In this document: positions 1 through 6,685 of the stretch, in pieces | Position numbering within the stretch: position 1 is the first letter of the stretch | Layout: each line of letters starts with the position of its first letter | Source of the DNA: LSNR01 sp964603325 | GTDB lineage: Bacteria > Patescibacteriota > Minisyncoccia > Moranbacterales > UBA9337 | Assembly: GCA_964603325.1 (NCBI GenBank) | Contig: CAZRUH010000022.1 | Span: forward strand, 1-10,780 | Length of the DNA stretch: 10,780 nt | Reading direction: 5' to 3' | Translations under genes and position numbers: made by a program | The notes under the pieces: generated by a model | What the model was told of the DNA's origin: nothing | The model's input: the letters and a program-made list of their open reading frames with translations, nothing else | The model's database searches: none

Positions 1-25
1 TATTGGTGTAAAATAGTAATAGTTT

Positions 26-53
26 TTGATATTTTCAATAATATATTTATAAT
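26..53 (+). promoter_or_regulatory. Candidate sigma70-type promoter for the first gene, possibly leaderless
   Basis: TTGATA (26-31) and TATAAT (48-53) are separated by 16 nt. The expected transcription start, about position 60, would fall almost on the ATG at 62, so the mRNA would be leaderless, in keeping with the lack of a Shine-Dalgarno sequence. A second -10-like element, GTGTAAAAT, lies at 6-14. In DNA this AT-rich, TATAAT can arise by chance. Confidence 0.4.
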
Positions 54-61
54 TTAAAATT

Positions 62-733
62 ATGGCTTTAGAAGCAACACATATGAGATTTGCCCTTGAT
101 TTAAAAAATAAATATCAGGTGCGAAACATAAAGAAATATATTGTTGGGACAATTTATCCTGACAGTCGTTATCTTTCCGGTATTGATAGAACTTTAACTC
201 ATAGCGAAAAATTTTTAGATGAAAATTTCGCCAAGAATGATTTTCATAAAGGCTGGCAAGTACATCAGTTAGTTGATATTATTCAAACAGAAATTATTAA
301 AGAATTGTTTCCAAATTTTGTACCTATTTTTGCGAAAGAAAATAAATTTATTCAGAACGAGTGGCATACTTTTTCAGCCATCAAAATAATTCAAGATATG
401 GATGATGTGCAGAAATTTGATTTGCAGAAATGTTTAACCTATTTAAATAGTTACGCCTTTAATCCAAACGGAGAAAATTTAGAAGACATTAAAAAATATA
501 ATCAAATAATGATAGATTTATATCAAGGCAAAAAAATAACCACCATAGACGATAATTATAAAATGTGGGTAGCTTTGGGAGTAAACAAGAAAGATGGCTT
601 GGAAATAAAAAAGCAAACTCAAAAGCTGTTAAAAGATAAAAATATTATTTCTGAGATTTTGGGTATTTATGATAAAATGTTGGAGAGGGTGGAAGATGGT
701 AAAATATTTAAAATATTAAATGCAAAAATATGA
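62..733 (+). CDS. Hypothetical protein, possible divergent zinc-dependent hydrolase
   Basis: A 223-aa soluble protein with no signal peptide or membrane segment. I do not recognise it with certainty. Its N-terminal third carries a regular set of potential metal ligands: His7 (ATHMRFA), Asp34 (GTIYPDSRYLSG), His47 (TLTHSEKF), His62 and His68 (FHKGWQVHQLVD) and Asp72. This layout resembles the zinc-dependent phospholipase C / S1-P1 nuclease type of all-helical fold (Pfam PF00882-like), where an early His, a PD-R segment, a TH and an H-x5-H-x3-D supply the zinc sites. The assignment is inference from pattern only. The C-terminal half is helical and charged, with no motif I know. The ATG at 62 is preferred over Met8 because it retains His7. 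There is no Shine-Dalgarno. The TGA stop overlaps the next ATG (ATGA), suggesting co-translation with the 123-aa protein. Confidence 0.8.
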   Translation: MALEATHMRFALDLKNKYQVRNIKKYIVGTIYPDSRYLSGIDRTLTHSEKFLDENFAKNDFHKGWQVHQLVDIIQTEIIKELFPNFVPIFAKENKFIQNEWHTFSAIKIIQDMDDVQKFDLQKCLTYLNSYAFNPNGENLEDIKKYNQIMIDLYQGKKITTIDDNYKMWVALGVNKKDGLEIKKQTQKLLKDKNIISEILGIYDKMLERVEDGKIFKILNAKI

Positions 734-1101
734 TTACAAAAGAAAAATTCATTGATAAAGAAAGAAAAAGATTATTTATAGCTGAGGATATTAGAAATAA
801 TATAATTGAGCATATTATAAATCCTTTAGGTTTTTTAGAGGATGGGAATGCTGAGTTATTTAAAGAGTCATTAACACCCATGGAAACTTTTGCAGAATAT
901 ATAAGTGATTATAATAATACTAGACAACAAATTATGAAACAAATGTCTCGACAAGAAGCAATTACAGCATGGGATGAATTAGTTACTAGATTCAACAAAG
1001 AAATAGAAGAAATGAAAAACAATCCAGATATTGAAAAATTAAAACTATATAGAGATCAATTTGAAAAAATTATTAAAACTGGCAAATATAATATGCTGTA
1101 A
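730..1101 (+). CDS. Hypothetical helical protein
   Basis: A 123-aa protein of unknown function, rich in Lys, Glu and Ile and predicted almost entirely alpha-helical. It has no Cys, no signal peptide and no hydrophobic segment long enough to span a membrane. The C-terminal half (about 65-115) has heptad-like spacing of hydrophobic residues and could form a helical bundle or short coiled coil. The start overlaps the stop of the preceding gene (ATGA at 730-733), so translational coupling is likely and the two products may act together. Base composition is very AT-rich, like its neighbours. I see no family motif; it could be a lineage-specific partner of the putative metal hydrolase upstream. Confidence 0.7.
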   Translation: MITKEKFIDKERKRLFIAEDIRNNIIEHIINPLGFLEDGNAELFKESLTPMETFAEYISDYNNTRQQIMKQMSRQEAITAWDELVTRFNKEIEEMKNNPDIEKLKLYRDQFEKIIKTGKYNML

Positions 1102-1118
1102 ATAAAAAGAGCAAAATT

Positions 1119-1463
1119 ATGACTAAAGAATATTATCAAGATTATAGTAAAAAAGAGTTATTTGGTTTTTGGTTTTGGCTACATTTATTTTTAGATTTAT
1201 TGTTTTTATCTTCGCCTTTTTGGTTGTCGTGGAAAATAATTTTAGTAATGGTAGCATTGATGTTTTTACAGTTTTTATTTTTAGGAAAGTGTGTTCTTAA
1301 CAAAGCACAGTTTAAAAAAACAAAAGATGCAGTTTTTCTTTACCCCTATTTAAAAATGCTAGGTTGGAGATTAAATTACAAAACATCAAAAATTTTATTA
1401 AGATACATTGTGCCAATTTGCATAGTGATTTGGGCATATATTTGGCAGGCGATAATTCGGTAA
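1119..1463 (+). CDS. Small integral membrane protein of unknown function
   Basis: A 114-aa protein with three predicted transmembrane segments, at about residues 15-33 (Phe/Trp/Leu-rich), 38-57 and 94-112. The loop between the second and third is basic (KCVLNKAQFKKTKD) and carries a single Cys58. The first segment is unusually aromatic (FGFWFWLHLFLDLLFL). The layout, with a GKC-hydrophobic-L motif after the second helix, faintly recalls DUF2784-type small membrane proteins, but the match is too weak to name it. It starts 17 nt after the preceding gene with only a weak purine stretch (AAAGAG) upstream, and is probably part of the same transcript. The downstream gap of 90 bp and the strong SD of the next gene suggest that the run ends here. 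Confidence 0.65.
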   Translation: MTKEYYQDYSKKELFGFWFWLHLFLDLLFLSSPFWLSWKIILVMVALMFLQFLFLGKCVLNKAQFKKTKDAVFLYPYLKMLGWRLNYKTSKILLRYIVPICIVIWAYIWQAIIR

Positions 1464-1538
1464 TTAATTATTTGTAGGATTATTGGGAAAAATAATATAG
1501 GCAAGAAATAGTTAAAAAATATAGATCAAATTTATGTT

Positions 1539-1548
1539 AGGAGGTGAT
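1539..1548 (+). promoter_or_regulatory. Full-length Shine-Dalgarno deciding a GTG start
   Basis: AGGAGGTGAT is fully complementary to the canonical 16S rRNA 3' end and sits 5 nt before the GTG at 1554. It is the only perfect SD in the window and fixes GTG as the start of the Cys-rich lipoprotein. It also lies inside a seven-codon mini-ORF (ATG 1534, TGA 1555-1557) whose stop overlaps the GTG. A TATAGA at 1520-1525 is 14 nt upstream of the mini-ORF ATG and might be a -10 box. Confidence 0.8.
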
Positions 1549-1553
1549 TTTTT

Positions 1554-1955
1554 GTGAATAACAAAAAAATAACAACAAAATGGTCTGTTTTTGCGGTTGT
1601 GTTTATTGTTTTGTTTTTTTCTGGATGTAGTGGCGCTAAGGAAAAAAAGGAAACAAAAACAAAGGTAGATAATGAAAAAATAACAACAACAACGAAAATA
1701 GAAAAATCAAAGACAGGGTTAGAAAAAGTTTGTTCCGATTATTGTTCAAAAACATCAGCAAGCCCAGAAGTTTCTTTGTCTGAGTGTAATAACTATTGCG
1801 AAGGAGCTATAAAATATTGTAAAACAAATGAGGACGCTCAGCATACAGACAAAACAACATGCATAAATTCTTATATGCTTGGAAAACTCGTAGAAAATAA
1901 TCCTAATTTTAAAAAGGAACTGGAAGAAAAATTCAACAGTCATAATTCTAAGTAA
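1554..1955 (+). CDS. Small Cys-rich secreted lipoprotein
   Basis: A 133-aa predicted lipoprotein. The N-terminus is basic (MNNKKITTKW), followed by a hydrophobic stretch (about 11-22) and the lipobox FFSGC with the lipidated Cys25. After it comes a Lys/Thr/Glu-rich linker (about 28-58), typical of a tether. The mature domain has six cysteines at 60, 64, 78, 82, 89 and 103. The first four form two CX3C pairs 13 residues apart, so three disulfides are possible in a small helical domain. The family is unknown to me. The tail is short and acidic/basic. It has a GTG start with the strongest ribosome-binding site in the window, unlike neighbouring genes, suggesting high or differently controlled expression. 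It appears to be transcribed alone: 90 bp separate it from the gene before and 108 bp from the one after. Confidence 0.75.
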   Translation: MNNKKITTKWSVFAVVFIVLFFSGCSGAKEKKETKTKVDNEKITTTTKIEKSKTGLEKVCSDYCSKTSASPEVSLSECNNYCEGAIKYCKTNEDAQHTDKTTCINSYMLGKLVENNPNFKKELEEKFNSHNSK

Positions 1956-1974
1956 ATCATTTTTTTGATTTTTC
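1954..1974 (+). terminator. Weak possible terminator after the lipoprotein
   Basis: AAATCA (1954-1959) and TGATTT (1966-1971) can form a 6-bp stem with a T-only loop, followed by a few T residues. The stem has one G-C pair only, so termination strength is doubtful. Confidence 0.25.
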
Positions 1975-2008
1975 CCCGTAATAAATTGCTACTGAAAATA
2001 TTATTTGG

Positions 2009-2054
2009 TATGATAATATAAAATAGTAATTTGTTTTGAATTTAATTTTATAAT
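2009..2054 (+). promoter_or_regulatory. Candidate promoter elements upstream of the RmlD-family gene
   Basis: Two -10-like boxes are present. One is TATGATAAT (2009-2017), which can also be read as an extended -10 (TGA then TAATAT at 2014-2019). The other is TATAAT at 2049-2054, 15 nt before the ATG at 2064. The second would give an almost leaderless mRNA, consistent with no SD. Neither has a good -35. The 12-mer TAAAATAGTAAT (2019-2030) between them also occurs at 9-20, upstream of the first gene. Confidence 0.35.
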
Positions 2055-2063
2055 TTCAACAAT

Positions 2064-2993
2064 ATGAAAAAAGTTTTAGTATTGGGCTCAAAAGGAATGT
2101 TGGGGCAAGAATTAGTCAATGTTTTTGGCAGTGATGATAATTTTAATGTTGTTGGTTGGGACAGAGAGGATATTGATATAACCGACAAAAAAGAGTTGGA
2201 AGAAAAAATTTTAAATTTAAAACCAAAAATTATTTTAAATGCGGTAGCTTATAATGCGGTAGATAAGTGCGAGGAGGATGAAAAAGAGTTTGAGTTGGCA
2301 AAGAAAGTTAACGGACTGGCTCCCGGATATTTGGCAGAAATAGCTAAAAAATTGGATGCGGTTTTTGTTCATTATTCAACGGATTATGTTTTTGGGAAAG
2401 ATATGCCGAAAATCCCGGAACCTCAAGGGTGCACCGGAAGTTGCGGAAATTGCAGTTTGCATGAATATTTTGAGCCGGAGATAGGTTTTTCTGAAAATGA
2501 CAATCCGGCGCCGGTAAATAAATATGGAGAAACAAAGTTAATGGGAGAAAAAGAAGTTAAAAAAAGGGGAGGAAAATATTATATTGTTAGACTATCAAAG
2601 TTGTTTGGAAAACCGGCAATTTCTAAAGATGCTAAAAAAAGTTTTTTTGATGTGATGTTAAATGTAGGAAAAAATAATAAAGAAGTTAAAGCTGTTGATG
2701 AAGAAACTAGCTGTTTTACTTATGCTCCAGATTTAGCTCAGAAATCAAAGGAAATTATTGAGGCTAAAAAAGAATTTGGAATTTACCATATCGTAAATAG
2801 TGATGCTTGCACTTGGTATGAGGCGGTTGAAGAATTGTATTTAATGGCTGGATTAAAAACTAAAATTATTCCTGTTGGAGGAGATGAGTTTCCTCGTCCG
2901 GCGAAGAGACCATATTTCTCAGTTCTGCTAAACACAAAATTAAACCCCTTGAGAAGTTATAAGGATGCATTAAAAGAATACTTGAAAAAATAG
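2064..2993 (+). CDS. RmlD-family NAD(P)-dependent sugar-nucleotide reductase with a Cys-rich insertion
   Basis: A 309-aa short-chain dehydrogenase/reductase of the RmlD (dTDP-4-dehydrorhamnose reductase) type. The Rossmann motif GSKGMLGQ is at 8-15. The acidic stretch DREDIDITD (33-41) and NAVAYNAVDKCEED (59-72) are family hallmarks. The catalytic triad is Thr106 (YSTDYVFG), Tyr154 and Lys158 (KYGETK), and the C-terminal FPRPAKRPYFSVLLNTKL segment is the usual substrate-side motif. In typical RmlD the catalytic Thr and Tyr are about 24 residues apart; here they are 48 apart. The extra segment (about 112-141) contains Cys123, Cys127, Cys130 and His133, spaced as in a metal site. No rmlA, rmlB or rmlC lies nearby, so the exact sugar is unknown; a role in dTDP-sugar or other surface-glycan precursor synthesis in the cytoplasm is inferred. 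The gene starts without an SD and stands between two lipoprotein genes. Confidence 0.9.
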   Translation: MKKVLVLGSKGMLGQELVNVFGSDDNFNVVGWDREDIDITDKKELEEKILNLKPKIILNAVAYNAVDKCEEDEKEFELAKKVNGLAPGYLAEIAKKLDAVFVHYSTDYVFGKDMPKIPEPQGCTGSCGNCSLHEYFEPEIGFSENDNPAPVNKYGETKLMGEKEVKKRGGKYYIVRLSKLFGKPAISKDAKKSFFDVMLNVGKNNKEVKAVDEETSCFTYAPDLAQKSKEIIEAKKEFGIYHIVNSDACTWYEAVEELYLMAGLKTKIIPVGGDEFPRPAKRPYFSVLLNTKLNPLRSYKDALKEYLKK

Positions 2994-3011
2994 TTTTGTT
3001 TTTTTAATTTT

Positions 3012-3039
3012 TATAATATAATGAAATAAATTGTATACT
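3012..3039 (+). promoter_or_regulatory. Candidate promoter for the beta-propeller lipoprotein
   Basis: TATAAT at 3012-3017 and TATACT at 3034-3039 are possible -10 boxes. TATACT lies 15 nt before the ATG at 3049, the same spacing as the TATAAT boxes before the genes at 62 and 2064, and would make the message nearly leaderless. No convincing -35 is seen for either. Confidence 0.3.
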
Positions 3040-3048
3040 GATATTTTT

Positions 3049-4125
3049 ATGCTTAAAACAGTTTTAAAAGTTTTCTTTCTGCTTTTCGGAATATTTTCAT
3101 TGTCCGGTTGTTCTGTCTTTAATACGACAGCGTCTAATCCGGTTGGTGGTGTTTTGAGGTCGGATGATTCCGGCAATACTTGGCACTTTAAAAATAAAGT
3201 CAGTGAAAAGAAAAATATATCGGGAATTGATATTTTACAAATGGCAATAGATCCTATTGATACAAATAGAATTTATCTGGGAACAAAAGCAAAAGGAATA
3301 GTTTTTTCTACAGACAAGGCGGAAACTTGGTCAAAAATGAAATTTCCCGCTAATGACGTTTATGGTATTGGAATAGACCGCTTTAGACCGGGAACGATAT
3401 ATGCTACCGGAGTTTATAGAAAAAGAGGTAAGGTTTTTAAAAGTGTTGATTACGGAAAAAACTGGAATGAAATATATACCGAGCCTGCTGACGGCACCAA
3501 AATAACAGCACTGTCAATAAGTAATAGCAATCCCGAAATTGTTTATATAGGAACAAGCAGTGGCGCAATTTTAAAAACCGTGGATTCCGGAAATACATGG
3601 AGAAAGGTTTATGATGCCAAAGGTATTATTTCCCAAATTGCGTTTGGAGATGATTTAAACCAAACGATTTACGTTGTTGTTTATAAAAAAAAGTTGCTAA
3701 TCTCTAAGAATTCCGGCGCTACTTTCAGTGTTGCGGGAAATAATGATGGTAATAAGATATTTAGAGATGCTGTGGTTTTCTCAATGGCTGTAGATAATAG
3801 TGATAATAAGAATCTTTATGTTGGAACGAATAAGGGGTTTTTAAAAAGTTCCGACAAAGGAGATCATTTTGAAAAGATAAACATTTTGTCAAACTTTAAG
3901 AAGTTTGCAATTAGGGCGATAGCTGTTAATCCGGAAAATTTTCAGGAAATAGTATATGGTTCTGCGCAAGCAATATATAAATCAAATGACGGAGGAGAAC
4001 ATTGGTCAACTTTTCAAATAGATACGGATAAAGTGGTTGGCAATATTAAATTCAATCCGGACGATGTCAGTATGATTTATGCCGGGTTGAGGAGTTTCGG
4101 TAAGAAAAAAGTGTTAACAAATTAA
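3049..4125 (+). CDS. Asp-box (BNR/YCF48-like) beta-propeller lipoprotein
   Basis: A 358-aa predicted lipoprotein. The signal peptide is about residues 1-20, with lipobox LSGC and lipidated Cys21. The rest is a repeat protein with seven Asp-box motifs (S/T-x-D-x-G-x-T/H-W/F) at 38-45, 87-94, 132-139, 177-184, 219-226, 267-274 and 312-319, spaced 42-49 residues apart. The best examples are SDDSGNTW, TVDSGNTW and SNDGGEHW. Each repeat also has an IYxGT-like strand (for example NRIYLGTKAKGI, EIVYIGTSSGA). This is the sortilin/VPS10, BNR and YCF48 type of seven-bladed propeller, usually a carbohydrate- or protein-binding scaffold; no sialidase active-site set is evident. The ATG at 3049 is chosen over an in-frame TTG at 3031 because it starts directly at a normal signal peptide. 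frr follows after 12 bp and may share its transcript. The ligand is unknown. Confidence 0.85.
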   Translation: MLKTVLKVFFLLFGIFSLSGCSVFNTTASNPVGGVLRSDDSGNTWHFKNKVSEKKNISGIDILQMAIDPIDTNRIYLGTKAKGIVFSTDKAETWSKMKFPANDVYGIGIDRFRPGTIYATGVYRKRGKVFKSVDYGKNWNEIYTEPADGTKITALSISNSNPEIVYIGTSSGAILKTVDSGNTWRKVYDAKGIISQIAFGDDLNQTIYVVVYKKKLLISKNSGATFSVAGNNDGNKIFRDAVVFSMAVDNSDNKNLYVGTNKGFLKSSDKGDHFEKINILSNFKKFAIRAIAVNPENFQEIVYGSAQAIYKSNDGGEHWSTFQIDTDKVVGNIKFNPDDVSMIYAGLRSFGKKKVLTN

Positions 4126-4137
4126 TTATTTAAAGAT

Positions 4138-4695
4138 ATGTATGAAGACATAATTAAATCAAAAAATAAAGAACTGGAAAGTGCCACAAAACATTTTAGT
4201 GAGGAAGTGGCAAAAATCAGAACCGGTCGCGCAAACGCGAGTATGATTGAAAATATTTTAGTTGACTATTACGGAACAAAAACGCCGCTAAATCAGGTAG
4301 CCAATATTACCGTTCCCGAACCGAGAGTATTGTTAATTCAGCCATGGAGCGTGGATAGTTTGTCAAATATTGAGGCGGCAATAAAAATGTCTGATTTGAA
4401 TCTTACTCCAAACAATGATGGTGAAGTAATCAGAATAAACATTCCTCAGTTAAATGAAGAAAGAAGAAAGGAGTTAGTTAAGGTTCTTAATGGCAAAGCG
4501 GAGGATGCCAGGATTGCCGTAAGAAATATTAGAGAGGATATATGGCAAGAAATACAAAAGGCGGAAAAAGAAGGCGAGATTGCGGAAGATGATAAGTTTC
4601 GCGGAAAAGAGAGATTGCAGGAGGTAATTGATGAATATAACAACAGAATTGAAGAGTTGCGAGCAAAAAAAGAGAAAGAAATTTTGACGATTTAA
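4138..4695 (+). CDS. frr: Ribosome recycling factor
   Basis: RRF works with EF-G to split the post-termination 70S ribosome and release mRNA and tRNA. The 185-aa length is standard for the family. The conserved RTGRAN motif is at 28-33, the domain II beta region about 31-104 (including YYGTKTPLNQVANITVPEPR), and the second helical part of domain I follows from IPQLNEERRKELVK. Arg129 and Arg132 (VRNIRED) correspond to the invariant arginines of the long helical domain that contact 23S rRNA. The C-terminal end (LRAKKEKEIL) matches the usual end of helix 3. The gene lies 12 bp after the propeller lipoprotein, without an SD. The usual upstream partners rpsB-tsf-pyrH are absent, but rseP follows, as in many bacterial frr-uppS-cdsA-dxr-rseP clusters, here reduced to frr-rseP. 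Confidence 0.97.
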   Translation: MYEDIIKSKNKELESATKHFSEEVAKIRTGRANASMIENILVDYYGTKTPLNQVANITVPEPRVLLIQPWSVDSLSNIEAAIKMSDLNLTPNNDGEVIRINIPQLNEERRKELVKVLNGKAEDARIAVRNIREDIWQEIQKAEKEGEIAEDDKFRGKERLQEVIDEYNNRIEELRAKKEKEILTI

Positions 4696-4764
4696 TTTTT
4701 TTTATTCAAGATTATTTTTTATTTGTGCAGAATTTTTCTGTATGAGTAGATAAACTGTTTTTAT

Positions 4765-5922
4765 ATGATAGTTGTAATTTTTTTACTTGTTTTAGGTGTT
4801 CTGATTTTTGTGCATGAGTTGGGTCATTATTTGGTGGCTATAAGAAATGGAATAAAAGCGGAAGAGTTTGGGTTTGGATTTCCGCCGAGAATATTTGGCG
4901 TTTTTAAAGATGATGAAACCGGAAAACGTAAAGTGGTTTTTGGAAATAAAGAAGTGAAATCCAATAATACAATTTTTTCTTTAAATGCAATTCCTTTGGG
5001 GGGATTTGTAAAGATAAAAGGAGAAGATGGTGAAAATAAAGATAGTGATAGTTTTGCTTCCAAACCGGCGTGGATAAGGATAAAGGTTTTGGCGGCCGGA
5101 GTAACAATGAATTTTTTGTTAGCTTGGCTTTTGTTGGCAATAGTTTTTTCCTTTGGAGTCCCAAGGGCGATTGACGATAACGAACCGGCTAATGGAGTGA
5201 GTATTCAATTGTCTGAAGTCATTAAAAATTCTCCGGCCGGAAAAATGGGTCTGAGTATAGGAGATACTGTTCTTGAAATTAAAAATACTAAAGAAAATGA
5301 AACATTAAATAATATTAGAAAAATTAAGGAAGTAAAAGATTTTATAAATAAAAATAAAGGAAAGCAAATTGAAATTACCGTTAGGAGAGGCAATGAAACT
5401 TTGTTATTTCAAGGGGTTCCTCGATTGGATTATCCCACTGATCAGGGAAGTTTGGGTGTCGGATTAACTAGAACGGCGATAATAAAATATCCATGGTATG
5501 AAGCTATAAGTGAAAGTTTGTTGGCGGTTTTAGCGTTAACTAAATTGATTGTAATTACATTATTCACAATTTTGGCAAAGCTTGTTACGGGAACAAAGCA
5601 ATCGGTGGATGTTGCGGGACCGATTGGCATTGCTTTTATGACCAAACAGGTGGTTGCGATGGGTTGGGTATATTTATTGCAATTTACGGCAATGTTAAGT
5701 ATAAATTTGGCCATCATAAACGCTTTTCCTTTTCCGGCATTAGATGGAGGAAGAATACTTTTTGTTTTGATTGAAAAAATAAAAGGAACTCCCGTTAGTC
5801 AGAAAGTTGAACAAATGGCGCACACGATTGGATTTAGCTTGTTAATTTTATTGATGATTTTTGTAACCTTTAAAGATTTTATTCATTTTCAAATAATAAA
5901 TAAAATCATTTCTTTTTTTTAG
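4765..5922 (+). CDS. rseP: RseP-like site-2 intramembrane zinc metalloprotease (M50B)
   Basis: This is an integral-membrane protease that cleaves transmembrane substrates such as anti-sigma factors and signal-peptide remnants after a first cut by a site-1 protease. The first helix (about 1-26) contains the zinc-binding HELGH (His17, Glu18, His21). A conserved membrane-reentrant segment, NAIPLGGFVKIKGE (74-87), follows. Helix 2 is about 106-130. One PDZ domain spans about 136-220 (NSPAGKMGLSIGDTVLEI at its carboxylate-binding end). Helix 3 (about 300-320) holds NAFPFPALDGGR, with Asn319 and the third zinc ligand Asp327. A final helix is at about 354-372. The 385-aa length suits single-PDZ relatives rather than E. 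coli RseP with two. No cognate sigma/anti-sigma pair is in the window. recO begins on the base after its stop codon, indicating an operon. The start lacks an SD; a TAAACT box lies 14 nt upstream. Confidence 0.95.
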   Translation: MIVVIFLLVLGVLIFVHELGHYLVAIRNGIKAEEFGFGFPPRIFGVFKDDETGKRKVVFGNKEVKSNNTIFSLNAIPLGGFVKIKGEDGENKDSDSFASKPAWIRIKVLAAGVTMNFLLAWLLLAIVFSFGVPRAIDDNEPANGVSIQLSEVIKNSPAGKMGLSIGDTVLEIKNTKENETLNNIRKIKEVKDFINKNKGKQIEITVRRGNETLLFQGVPRLDYPTDQGSLGVGLTRTAIIKYPWYEAISESLLAVLALTKLIVITLFTILAKLVTGTKQSVDVAGPIGIAFMTKQVVAMGWVYLLQFTAMLSINLAIINAFPFPALDGGRILFVLIEKIKGTPVSQKVEQMAHTIGFSLLILLMIFVTFKDFIHFQIINKIISFF

Positions 5923-6645
5923 ATGGAATATAAATATACGGGAATTATTTTGAGCAAAAAAGATATTGGAGAAACAGATAGAATTTATACAATTTATACT
6001 CTGGAAAAAGGAAGAATATCCGCCATTGCCAGGGGTGTGCGAAAGGCAAAATCAAAACTAGCAGGACATTTGGAGAACTTCTATTTGGTAGATTTGGTTG
6101 TGATGAAAAACAAAGGAATGGGAAACATATCCGGATCAATTGTGGAGAATAATTTTTTGAATTTGCATAAAAATTTAGAAACTTTAAGCGAAGTTTTTGA
6201 AGCGATTAAAATATTTGATTCTTTGATTAGCAGTGAAGAAAAAGATACTAGACTTTTTTTGTTACTTTTGGAATATTTGAGCGCTGTAGATAGAATTGCT
6301 TTAAAAACCAATAAACCAAAAACAATAGTGAAACTGCTTGCTCAAGGTTTTATCTTTAAATTATTGGAGATGTTGGGATATAAGGTGGAAATAAGGAGAT
6401 GTGTTAAATGTGGTAGCGGACTCCTAAAAGACAATAATTTTTTCAGTTTTTCTCTGGGAGGAATTATTTGCAATGATTGCTCAAAGACGGCAAAGGATAT
6501 TATTTTTGTAAGTAATAATTTTATTAAGATTATGCGTATATTCTTTCAAAATAATATAAACTCTTTAAGTAAATTAAACATCAAACAAAAGGATGCTGAC
6601 GAACTTAAAAAAATATCAAACGATTTTTTGAAATGGATTATGTAG
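5923..6645 (+). CDS. recO: DNA repair protein RecO
   Basis: RecO acts in the RecFOR pathway, displacing SSB and loading RecA on single-stranded gaps, and anneals complementary strands. The 240-aa length is normal. The N-terminal OB-fold occupies about 1-80, with the family opening YKYTGIILSKKDIGETDRIYTIYT paraphrased as a YTGIIL strand, a KxDIGExDR turn and a following strand, then the basic stretch RGVRKAKSKLAGHLE. The helical C-terminal domain contains a four-Cys zinc finger: Cys160 and Cys163 (RRCVKCG), Cys183 and Cys186 (IICNDCSK). The start ATG directly abuts the rseP stop with no room for an SD, so expression probably depends on translational coupling. The gene ends 40 bp from the convergent gpmI. 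Confidence 0.93.
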   Translation: MEYKYTGIILSKKDIGETDRIYTIYTLEKGRISAIARGVRKAKSKLAGHLENFYLVDLVVMKNKGMGNISGSIVENNFLNLHKNLETLSEVFEAIKIFDSLISSEEKDTRLFLLLLEYLSAVDRIALKTNKPKTIVKLLAQGFIFKLLEMLGYKVEIRRCVKCGSGLLKDNNFFSFSLGGIICNDCSKTAKDIIFVSNNFIKIMRIFFQNNINSLSKLNIKQKDADELKKISNDFLKWIM

Positions 6646-6685
6646 CATTTTGTTTTCAGAAAAAATATTTTGGCGAAACAATAAT

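Noticed and set aside
731..733. Alternative genetic code with TGA read as Gly or Trp
   Set aside because: TGA ends the first gene within an ATGA overlap, and the other genes read through without internal TGA codons.
3031..3048. Upstream in-frame TTG start for the propeller lipoprotein
   Set aside because: It adds six residues (MYTDIF) before a signal peptide that starts naturally at the ATG at 3049, has no SD, and overlaps a possible -10 box.
2970..3176. A 68-codon minus-strand frame across the gap at 2994-3048
   Set aside because: It overlaps the ends of two well-supported genes and has no recognisable motif or SD.
3049..4125. Sialidase (neuraminidase) function for the Asp-box protein
   Set aside because: Asp boxes are structural. 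The catalytic arginine triad, Tyr/Glu pair and RIP motif of sialidases are not evident.
6646..6685. Terminator between convergent recO and gpmI
   Set aside because: Only an imperfect pairing between a T-rich and an A-rich stretch is possible; no clear stem with a T run.
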